Source: JBGTIS01 sp041745535 (GTDB taxonomy: Bacteria; Bacteroidota; Bacteroidia; Cytophagales; Cyclobacteriaceae). From it: 41,473 nt of DNA. Shown in pieces: positions 35,041 through 41,473 of this stretch. The notes below the pieces were generated by a model that saw nothing but the letters and a program-made list of their open reading frames with translations, did not search any database and had not been told where the DNA came from. The stretch spans positions 1 through 41,473 of the forward strand of contig JBGTIS010000311.1 in NCBI GenBank assembly GCA_041745535.1, given 5' to 3'. A program made the translations under genes and the position numbers. How positions within the stretch are numbered: position 1 is the stretch's first letter; every line of letters starts with the position of its first letter.

Positions 35041-35305
35041 AGCGGCCAAAAACATTCAGGAATTTACTAAAAGTATTGATTTCGAGAAGTTTTCGCAGGA
35101 TAAAATACTCCAATATGCTATTGTGAAGAATTTTGAAATCATTGGAGAAGCAGCTCATCATATTACGAAAGATTTAAAAGAACAAACCAAAGATAAAATT
35201 GAATGGCGTAAAATTATCGCGTTTCGCCATATATTAGTACACGACTATTGGGATATAGATCTTGAAACGGTCTGGAATTCTAAAGAAACAAATCAGGTAA
35301 TCTAA
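34994..35305 (+). CDS. hepT: HepT-type HEPN ribonuclease toxin, shortened C-terminus
   Basis: A 103-residue HEPN protein (DUF86/HepT). The catalytic motif Rx4HxY is complete: Arg78, His83 and Tyr85 in FRHILVHDYWDID. The N-terminal helices (ERLQHIIEAAKNIQEF, KNFEIIGEAAHHI) are normal. Family members usually continue after the VW of ETVW with a helix like xxxNDLPxLKxQIE. Here the protein ends SKETNQVI, while the next frame reads ILKKQIR and stops, as if about 22 bases had been deleted. The stop codon abuts the PIG-L gene with zero spacing. The RNase site is intact, so the toxin may still work; the lost helix may affect dimer contacts. Confidence 0.8.
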   Translation: MKEKPRNKERLQHIIEAAKNIQEFTKSIDFEKFSQDKILQYAIVKNFEIIGEAAHHITKDLKEQTKDKIEWRKIIAFRHILVHDYWDIDLETVWNSKETNQVI

Positions 35306-36187
35306 TCACCGGCCTGACAGCATGGGGAACAGGCGCTTGATTTCCGCTTCATCGGGTTGCATGCCGTATTCACAGACCTGAAAAACTTCGGCATGGGTTA
35401 CCTTAGCCGCTTTTTCCGCCCCATACCACTTTTCCAGTGCCTTTCTGGTTTCCGCGTTAATGGTAGCGGTTCTGTTCTGGGCCAGCCACTTTTTTCGTTC
35501 CCGCGCGCCGGTAGGCACTTCGTCGGCATACCCGCCAATCCAGGGCAGCCACTCATACACCTGGCTCACATGCGCGTCCAATGCGTCTACTTTCTTGCCG
35601 AATGCCTCGTCGGTGGCAATGGCAATGTCGGGCCGGAAGGGTTCGGGCGACTGAAAGCCGTCGTAGGTATATAAAAATACCGGATTCTTTTTCAAAGGGG
35701 GCGTTTCCGGGGCAATGTTCGGTACGGCCACCATGTAAGCGGCATCCTGTACCAGCACGCCGGTATACCGATGGTCGGGATGGTAATCGTTCGGGCGTGG
35801 GGCAATCACCACATCGGCATTCCACTCCCGAATTTCGCGGATAATCTGCAGGCGCACATCCAGGTTGGGGGTAAGCTCGCCATCATGGTTGCCCAACACT
35901 TCATACTCCGCTATGCCCAGCCGCTGGCCTGCTTCTTTCGCCTCTTCCTTCCGGATTTTGGCCAGTTGTCCGCCACCCAGGGTCTGGTGCCCCGCATCGC
36001 CATTGGTAACGGAAAGGAATTTAACGGCATGTCCCAGCGAAGCCAGTAAAGCCGCCGTACCACCGGCATCCAGATCACAATCGTCGGGGTGTGCCCCGAT
36101 TACGATTACGCGGATAGGTTCGATCTGGGCTTGACTAATGGAACTGAAAGCGATAAGGAACAGGCAAAGCAGAGCGGATATTTCCAT
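35306..36187 (-). CDS. secreted PIG-L family deacetylase
   Basis: A 293-residue protein with a signal peptide (MEISALLCLFLIAFSSISQAQ). The PIG-L/LmbE zinc site is intact: HPDDCDLDAGG near residue 33 and the second His in NDYHPDHRYTG near 133, with NGDAGHQTLGGG between. It hydrolyses an N-acetyl group from a sugar or a related amide; the substrate is not known. It is downstream of the DUF2911 gene (21-base gap), probably co-transcribed. Local G+C is clearly higher than in the stretch before 35300 (a 60-base sample at 35521 is about 63% GC), consistent with a different history. Confidence 0.85.
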   Translation of the reverse strand: MEISALLCLFLIAFSSISQAQIEPIRVIVIGAHPDDCDLDAGGTAALLASLGHAVKFLSVTNGDAGHQTLGGGQLAKIRKEEAKEAGQRLGIAEYEVLGNHDGELTPNLDVRLQIIREIREWNADVVIAPRPNDYHPDHRYTGVLVQDAAYMVAVPNIAPETPPLKKNPVFLYTYDGFQSPEPFRPDIAIATDEAFGKKVDALDAHVSQVYEWLPWIGGYADEVPTGARERKKWLAQNRTATINAETRKALEKWYGAEKAAKVTHAEVFQVCEYGMQPDEAEIKRLFPMLSGR

Positions 36188-36208
36188 TGTATATGGGGTT
36201 GATAAAGG

Positions 36209-36763
36209 TTAATATTGGAATGGCACTTCAACGGTTGTGGTATCCCAGGCGAGCCACATGACGCCTCGGTTAGATCCTTTGTCTTCAAACTGAATGGTGA
36301 AGGCTTCTACGGCATTGTCCAGGGAAGTAACCGGTGCGGTAATCCGGGCCACATCATTTTTATCGTTGTAACTATACGCGCCCCAGTAATCCAGGTCTTT
36401 GCTGAAAATGATGGTCCATTCTTTTTCGCCCGGCTGGGTAAACAGGGCATACACACCGGCTTTTATTTTCTTTCCACCAAAAGTAACATCCTGAAACAGC
36501 TTGATTTCTGTAGCTTCGTTGGCACCGGTACGCCATACCTCGCCATACGGAACGAGTTCGCCAAAAATTTCCCTGCCATTCGCCATAGGGCGGCTATATA
36601 CCACTCTGATGATGGCTTTTTCCCCTGCTTTCCGGTCGTGGGCAAAATTATCGGGAAAGTAAGCCATGTCCATGGAGCTTTTATCCACTTCCCGGAAACT
36701 CTGGGCATACGATAAACCTGAAACCATAAATAACAGGACAAGAGATAAAACAATTTTATGCAT
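36209..36763 (-). CDS. secreted DUF2911 protein
   Basis: I place the start at 36763, which gives a good signal peptide (MHKIVLSLVLLFMVSGLSYAQ); a longer frame starts at 36820 but adds an unlikely leader. The body matches DUF2911: IRVVYSRPMANGREIFGELV, YGEVWRTGANEATEI, IKAGVYALFTQPGEKEWTIIF, DYWGAYSYNDKNDVARI. It forms a small beta-rich periplasmic protein common in Bacteroidota. Function is unknown. Probably the first gene of a two-gene unit with the PIG-L deacetylase. Confidence 0.8.
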   Translation of the reverse strand: MHKIVLSLVLLFMVSGLSYAQSFREVDKSSMDMAYFPDNFAHDRKAGEKAIIRVVYSRPMANGREIFGELVPYGEVWRTGANEATEIKLFQDVTFGGKKIKAGVYALFTQPGEKEWTIIFSKDLDYWGAYSYNDKNDVARITAPVTSLDNAVEAFTIQFEDKGSNRGVMWLAWDTTTVEVPFQY

Positions 36764-36900
36764 AATGATGCTGGTTTTGATGATGTTTCGATAATTGAAT
36801 ATGCGATTAATAAAACGCATGGTAATTTAACCGACGGGTGGTTACGAAGCAAGTATTAGTTTTAAGTGCATGTAAACTAAATTTTATTGTGTTTCCTAAT

Positions 36901-36995
36901 GTCATTCCGAACGAATGCCGCAATGGAATTGTGAGGAATCTTTGCCATGTAGTTGATCGGCTATGGGGCAAAGATTCCTCCTTCGTCGGAATGAC
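36901..36995. repeat. palindromic MITE/REP-like element
   Basis: The ends are inverted repeats: gtcattccga at 36901-36910 pairs with tcggaatgac at 36986-36995, and gaggaatctttgcc (about 36933-36946) pairs with ggcaaagattcctc (about 36967-36980). The fold leaves an unpaired bulge of about 20 bases on the left arm and a loop of about 20 bases. It lies in the 423-bp gap between the DUF2911 gene and a small lipoprotein. Elements of this kind are dispersed non-coding repeats moved by REP-associated transposases or MITE machinery. No transposase is in the window. The rest of the gap shows nothing I recognise. Confidence 0.7.
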
Positions 36996-37186
36996 AAGAC
37001 TGAAAAATGATGCGCAATATAGTTTACAGTGTACTTAAAAAGTAAAAGCGGGGCAAGTGTTTTCTTAGAAAAATGGATTGTGCCCTACTGTTCTAAATAG
37101 TACTTAATGTTGCTACATGGTACATTACCCCATAACAAGCATAACGTTTGCTGCTTATCCTTCAAAAACAGCAAATGCTATTACAT

Positions 37187-37372
37187 ATGAAAAAATTGAT
37201 CTTATGTTGCCTCTCAGTTTTGATTGCATTCTCCCTTTTACATACCGGTTGTGCCAGCAAAACCGTAGTAAAAACCAGTACGCGCAAACCGGTTCCTCCC
37301 GGTCAGATGAAAAAAATGACCGGCACCAAATCGGCTAAGCCTTTTGCACCCGGTCAAAAGAAAAAGCACTAG
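37187..37372 (+). CDS. small lipoprotein with a PPGQ/APGQ repeat
   Basis: The ATG at 37187 gives a 61-residue lipoprotein: MKKLILCCLSVLIAFSLLHTGCA, lipid Cys near residue 22. The mature part is only about 40 residues and repeats a Pro-Gly-Gln pattern (VPPGQMKKMTGTKSAKPFAPGQKKKH), very rich in Lys. Proteins of this form are often labelled quinol oxidase subunit 4 in Bacteroidota, a name I would not trust. It might bind anionic polymers or the cell surface. A longer frame from 37148 is less likely. Function unknown. Confidence 0.6.
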   Translation: MKKLILCCLSVLIAFSLLHTGCASKTVVKTSTRKPVPPGQMKKMTGTKSAKPFAPGQKKKH

Positions 37373-37468
37373 GACCGGCCTTCAACCTATACTTTCCCTA
37401 CCAGATTAAAATTGATTATTACCATAAACTTTTATAAGTTGCCGCCACGTCAGCGAAATATAAAAATT

Positions 37469-38782
37469 ATGGCACATTCAAGAAGAAAATTTATCAGTTC
37501 CGCCTCCGCCCTGGTAGCAGGCGCGGGACTATCCTCAGTGATTCCATCTCCCTTACTGGCATCGCCCAAAAGCGTATCCGCGGCCAATCGCATTCGGATA
37601 GGCGCCATTGGCGTTAATGGCATGGGCTGGTCGGACCTCACCGCCATGCTGAAAAATCCTGATGCTGAATGTGTGGCTTTGTGCGATGTAGACAAAAATG
37701 TACTGGACAAACGGGTAGCGGAATTAGGGCAGAAAGATATTAAGGTAAAAGCGTATGCCGATTATCGTAAATTACTGGAAGACAAAAACGTGGATGCGGT
37801 CATCATCGGCACACCCGACCACTGGCACTGTTTAAACATGGTAGAAGCCTGCGAGGCAGGAAAAGATATCTATGTGGAAAAGCCTATCGGAAATTCCATT
37901 GCCGAATGCCGCAGCATGGTAGCCGCCCAGCAGCGTTACAACCGGGTGGTGCAGGTCGGGCAGTGGCAACGAAGTCAGCAGCACTTTAAAGATGCCATTG
38001 ATTTTGTGCATTCGGGCAAACTGGGGCAGGTCCGGTTGGTAAAAGTATGGGCTTACTTTAGTTGGGTCACCCCTATTCCCAAGCTTCCCGACAGTGATCC
38101 GCCCGCAGGCGTGGATTATGACATGTGGCTGGGTCCTGCGCCTGAGCGACCGTTCAATCCAAATCGCTTTCACTTTAACTTCCGCTGGTTCTGGGATTAT
38201 GCCGGCGGCCTCATGACCGACTGGGGCGTTCATTTACTGGATTATGCCCTTATAGGTATGAAAGCTGAAACACCCAAAAGCATTATGGCTGCCGGAGGAA
38301 AGTTTGCCTTTCCGGATGCTGCCGACGAAACGCCGGATACCTTAACTACGGTATACGAGTTCGACAACTTTAATATTCAGTGGGAACATGCCATGGGCAT
38401 AGACAATGGCCCCTACAATCGCAAACATGGCATTGCCTTTATTGGTAACAATGGCACGCTTGTATTGGACCGGGGTGGCTGGGAAGTAATACCCGAAGGC
38501 GATAAAATGGAAGCCGTGCCCCTGCGAAAATCAGTAGACAGCGGACTGGACCTGCATACGCGGAACTTTATAGAAGTGGTTAAGTCCCGAAAAACAGAAG
38601 ATTTGCAGGCGCCCATACAGGCAGGCGCGCACATCGCCATTTTCTCGCAAATGGGCAACATCGCTTACCGAACGGGTAACAAGATTTACTGGGATAAAGA
38701 AAAAGGCAAATTCGATGACAAGGAAGCCAATGCGTTTATCGCTAAAGAATACCATAACGGTTATAAGCTACCTGCTGTTTAA
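37469..38782 (+). CDS. Tat-exported Gfo/Idh/MocA oxidoreductase
   Basis: The start at 37469 (MAHSRRKFISSASALVAGAG) gives a twin-arginine signal (SRRKF); a frame opening at 37412 would bury it. The 437-residue protein then has an NAD(P)-binding Rossmann domain (RIGAIGVNGMGWSDL, about 45-60), the EKPIGNS block with its conserved Lys (near 137) and a C-terminal GFO_IDH_MocA domain (VHLLDYALIG and WEHAMGI). The family oxidises or dehydrates sugars or inositols using NAD(P) or a bound cofactor. Tat export means the cofactor is taken folded into the periplasm. The substrate is unknown. No sugar operon is around it. G+C is high like the PIG-L region. Confidence 0.85.
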   Translation: MAHSRRKFISSASALVAGAGLSSVIPSPLLASPKSVSAANRIRIGAIGVNGMGWSDLTAMLKNPDAECVALCDVDKNVLDKRVAELGQKDIKVKAYADYRKLLEDKNVDAVIIGTPDHWHCLNMVEACEAGKDIYVEKPIGNSIAECRSMVAAQQRYNRVVQVGQWQRSQQHFKDAIDFVHSGKLGQVRLVKVWAYFSWVTPIPKLPDSDPPAGVDYDMWLGPAPERPFNPNRFHFNFRWFWDYAGGLMTDWGVHLLDYALIGMKAETPKSIMAAGGKFAFPDAADETPDTLTTVYEFDNFNIQWEHAMGIDNGPYNRKHGIAFIGNNGTLVLDRGGWEVIPEGDKMEAVPLRKSVDSGLDLHTRNFIEVVKSRKTEDLQAPIQAGAHIAIFSQMGNIAYRTGNKIYWDKEKGKFDDKEANAFIAKEYHNGYKLPAV

Positions 38783-39563
38783 GCAGGTGTAGGTTTGTTA
38801 AAACATTAGCCATGCTCGCTGGAGCTTGCGTTTATTAGCTGATAAACTCGTAGAGTTGGGTTACTGTGAGCATATTTCATATAATCAGGTAGGGGTAATC
38901 CTAAAAAAAATGAGCTCAAGCCACACTTAAAGAAGCAATGGTGTATGGGTTAGATCACAGCACGTGAGGTGGTAGCCTTAGTAGAGGAACGTAACCTAAA
39001 CCAAACAAAGATCAATTGGCGGTTTTCTGTACATAGTGCTCGCCAAACTCTCAATAGACACTATATCAAGGTAAACTCAGTGAATCAAATTTACCAGAAA
39101 ACTTAGATTACAGAGTACTTAAATCAATTCATCTACAGCTTCTCATACCAATAAACCAAGATACGAATTCGCAAAAGCTGGTGTGATGAAAAAGGTCTGA
39201 TGGACGTTAAAGATTCGGATTGAAAATTCTTGCCGCGATGATGCTTAAAATAATAAGGTTTAGTTTGAACTACACCTAAACAAGGGTGGGCTTTTAGCCA
39301 AGATACGAACGGCAAGATTGTGGCACAATGTTGTAACTTGTTTCCTGCCTGAAAATAAACTACCTCATGGTTTTTTATGTGCTCAAATATTTTAAGTATT
39401 TCATTATGGGCATAAGCTGTTTTTAAACAAAAGCTTGACTATATTCACAATAACTCTATAGCTGCCGGACTTTGTACTTATCCTGAAGAACACCAACAAA
39501 GGCCGAAAAATCAGGTAGAAGATAATGCGATAGGAACCAACTTTATCTTTACTAATTTTACGT
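38783..39563. other. gene-poor 781-bp stretch with mobile-element debris
   Basis: No intact gene is seen between the oxidoreductase and the cyclase gene. It has a degraded transposase fragment (see 38954) and several stop-riddled frames. The minus-strand frame near 39133-39315 looks random. It probably marks an old insertion and deletion site. Confidence 0.5.
38954..39106 (+). pseudogene. transposase C-terminal remnant
   Basis: A 50-codon open stretch ending at a TAG, with REVVALVEERNLNQTKINWRF followed by SVHSARQTLNRHYIKVN. The block NWRF-S-x-ARxxLxRxY resembles the C-terminal end of IS630/DDE-type transposases (NWxFTxxxARxKLxxLY). A frameshift just before it (near 38964) joins to LDHST. 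No start and no N-terminal part is visible. Low confidence; it may be a different protein family. Confidence 0.3.
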
Positions 39564-41473
39564 ATGCGCCAACTTGCTGCAATAATGTTTTCCGACATGG
39601 CTGGTTATACTGCCCTTATGCAGCAAAACGAACCATTAGCAAAAGACAAGCGTCGAAGGTTGAAGGAAGTTTTGGAAACTTCTGTGTCTGGTTACAATGG
39701 AAAAATTCTTCAATACTATGGTGATGGTGCTTTAAGCATTTTTAACAGCGCTGTTGATGGTGTAAATTGTGCTGTGGAAATACAAAAAACATTACTGCGG
39801 GAACCCAAAGTGGATCTGCGAATAGGTATCCATACCGGAGATATTTCAATAGAAGATGAAGCTATTTATGGCGATGGGGTTAACCTTGCCTCAAGGATTG
39901 AATCGCTTGCTGTTTCGGGTTCAATTTTTATTTCAGAAAAGGTGTTTGATGAAATAAGAAACCAGGAAAACCTTTCAGCTCGTGAAATGGGTTACTTTGA
40001 ATTAAAGAATGTAATAAGGCCTGTCCGCATATTCGCAATAGATAGCCAGGGCCTTGTTGTTCCTACCCGTGATGCACTCAAAGGAAAAACCAAACTGCCT
40101 ACTAATCGGCTGGCTGTGCTGCCATTTGTAAACATGAGTGCCGATCCTGAAAATGAATACTTCAGTGACGGTATTACAGAAGAATTACTGAATGCGCTTA
40201 CTAAAGTAGATGGCCTTCAGGTAACCTCAAGAACCTCGGCCTTTGCGTTTAAAGGAAAGCAAACCGATATACGTGAAATTGGCATACAGCTAAACGTAGA
40301 TAGAATATTAGAAGGAAGTGTACGTAAAGCTGGAAACCGTGTACGCATTACGGCACAGTTAATCAACGCGGCGGATGGATATCATATCTGGAGTGAAAAT
40401 TATGACCGAAACCTGACTGATATATTTGAAGTGCAGGATGAGATTAGCAGTATGATAGCGAATAAGCTTCGCGAGAATTTGACTGCCAGAGAGCATGAGG
40501 AAACACTGGTAAAAGTACCCACTCAAAATCTTGAGGCTTATACACTTTTTTTGAAAGGCTTACATTTTCATAATAAGATCACGCCCAATGATGCTAAAAA
40601 AGCGATAGCATGTTTTGAAAAAGCAATAGCACTCGAACCGGATTATGCCCATGCTTACGCAATGGCCGCGGCAGGTTATGCTTTTCTTGGTGCATCAGGA
40701 CAAATGCGACCAAAAGAAGCTTTTGAAGTTGTGCATCAGTATAGCGATAAAGCATTACAACTGGATAGTTCACTGGCAGTAGGATATTCGGCTAAGGGTT
40801 CGGCTTATTTGTTGTACGATTGGAAATGGAAACAGGCCTATAATGCACTGTTAAAAGCTATAGAGATCAATCCTGCTACCACCGGCGCTCACCAGATGCT
40901 TTCTTTTTATTATATGATCACAGGGCAAAAGAAAGAAGCTGTTGATATTATGGAAAAAGCGTTCCAAGTAGATCCACTATCTCCGATAGTTAACAAGTCC
41001 CTTGCAGATACCTACCTCAATGCGGGAAGAACTGATGACGCATTAAAACAAACTGAATTGTTGTTAGACCTACATCCACAGATGCGTGTAGCATTGGAGT
41101 TAAAAGGCTGGTGCGTCGGCGTACAAGGAGATTGGAAGAAGGCATCAGAAATATTTGAAGAAATCCACCGACTACACATAAAACATCCATTAAAAGGGCT
41201 TTTACCATTGGGGTGTGCCTATGCCAGATCAGGAGAAGTCGATAAAGCATTAGAGTGTATTCGTAAGATAGAGCAATGGCAAGTTGAAGAACCAGGAGTT
41301 ATGTTGGATGCAGACTTAGCTATGATCTGGTTGTCATTAGGAGAAAAAGACAAAGCTTTTCATTATTTATTTCAATGTGTTGAAAAGAGGATGGGGCCTG
41401 TAGCTATTATTATTAATCACCATATGTTCAAAGTTCCGTCTGACGACCCCAGGTATCAATTATTAAAAGAGAA
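39564..41473 (+). CDS. class III nucleotidyl cyclase fused to FlgO/TolB-like and TPR domains, 3' end outside window
   Basis: The frame runs open from the ATG at 39564 to the window edge (636 complete codons). Residues 1-155 form a class III cyclase domain: metal Asp11 (MFSDMAGYTALM) and Asp54 (YYGDGALSIF), catalytic Asn107/Arg111 (GVNLASRIE). The two substrate-specificity positions are changed: Gln50 (usually Lys in KxxGD) and Ala100 (usually Asp before I-Y-G). A TolB/FlgO-like domain follows at about 182-300 (LAVLPFVNMSADPENEYFSD, ILEGSVRKAGNRVRI, DGYHIWSENYDR). TPRs then run from about 320 on (ACFEKAIALEPDYAHAYAMA). No signal peptide. It would make cAMP or another cyclic nucleotide. Substrate uncertain. 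Confidence 0.85.
   Translation, partial: MRQLAAIMFSDMAGYTALMQQNEPLAKDKRRRLKEVLETSVSGYNGKILQYYGDGALSIFNSAVDGVNCAVEIQKTLLREPKVDLRIGIHTGDISIEDEAIYGDGVNLASRIESLAVSGSIFISEKVFDEIRNQENLSAREMGYFELKNVIRPVRIFAIDSQGLVVPTRDALKGKTKLPTNRLAVLPFVNMSADPENEYFSDGITEELLNALTKVDGLQVTSRTSAFAFKGKQTDIREIGIQLNVDRILEGSVRKAGNRVRITAQLINAADGYHIWSENYDRNLTDIFEVQDEISSMIANKLRENLTAREHEETLVKVPTQNLEAYTLFLKGLHFHNKITPNDAKKAIACFEKAIALEPDYAHAYAMAAAGYAFLGASGQMRPKEAFEVVHQYSDKALQLDSSLAVGYSAKGSAYLLYDWKWKQAYNALLKAIEINPATTGAHQMLSFYYMITGQKKEAVDIMEKAFQVDPLSPIVNKSLADTYLNAGRTDDALKQTELLLDLHPQMRVALELKGWCVGVQGDWKKASEIFEEIHRLHIKHPLKGLLPLGCAYARSGEVDKALECIRKIEQWQVEEPGVMLDADLAMIWLSLGEKDKAFHYLFQCVEKRMGPVAIIINHHMFKVPSDDPRYQLLKE

Noticed and set aside
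36215..36715. 166-codon plus-strand frame over the DUF2911 gene
   Set aside because: Antisense shadow; the minus-strand protein has a signal peptide and a clear family.
39133..39315. 60-codon minus-strand frame in the debris region
   Set aside because: No similarity to any family I know and no promoter or start context.

Overview
The window looks like chromosomal DNA of a Bacteroidota member, most likely of the Cytophagales/Flammeovirgaceae type. The reasons are the gene cluster DUF177-rpmF-plsX-fabH-efp-accB-accC in that order, families typical of the phylum (DUF1579, DUF2911, a small PGQ-rich lipoprotein, a cysteine-free bL32), -7 boxes of the TAnnTTTG form, frequent TTG and GTG starts, and weak ribosome binding sites. 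No rRNA or tRNA gene, CRISPR array or intact insertion sequence was recognised. Species assignment is not possible from what I can see.

Layout. 1-4500: the 3' part of a very large AsmA-like repeat protein, open at the left edge, then an RDD membrane protein. 4825-10497: a secreted transglutaminase-like protein, a tandem UspA protein, a large FAD/Fe-S D-2-hydroxyacid dehydrogenase and a GNAT acetyltransferase. 10523-12428 (minus): a DUF1579 secreted protein and a TPR protein. 12647-18055 (plus): a tight lipid and translation operon: DUF177, ribosomal protein L32, PlsX, FabH, EF-P, and biotin carboxyl carrier protein with biotin carboxylase. It couples fatty-acid initiation (AccBC makes malonyl-CoA, FabH starts chains, PlsX hands acyl groups to phospholipid synthesis) to translation factors. 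18085-20178 (minus): a DEDDy exonuclease and an NhaC antiporter. 20399-22138: dnaX. 22169-25445 (minus): a lone receiver-domain protein and a two-gene unit of O-methyltransferase and LysM lytic transglycosylase. 25748-28598: MarR regulator plus a bifunctional beta-oxidation enzyme, without the thiolase and acyl-CoA dehydrogenase that often follow. 28785-32621: a GH13 alpha-glucosidase, a lipoprotein, a beta-carbonic anhydrase and an internally duplicated unknown protein.

32928-35305 is an accessory, AT-rich stretch. It has a small membrane protein, a DUF433/DUF5615 toxin-antitoxin-like pair, a 42-bp tandem repeat array with a 126-bp higher-order period, and an MntA/HepT pair whose toxin has a shortened C-terminus. 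35306-38782 is visibly richer in G+C: a PIG-L deacetylase, a DUF2911 protein, a palindromic MITE/REP-like element, a small lipoprotein and a Tat-exported Gfo/Idh/MocA oxidoreductase. A stretch with a decayed transposase fragment follows. A class III cyclase-TPR protein then runs off the right edge.

Most worth following up: (a) dnaX lacks the zinc-binding cysteines and carries an A10 run at the end of the clamp-loader core, with stop codons immediately downstream in both shifted frames, which looks like a built-in tau-to-gamma switch; (b) the six-fold ~178-residue repeat in the first gene; (c) the 42-bp/126-bp repeat array between two toxin-antitoxin modules; (d) the cyclase with both substrate-specificity positions changed.
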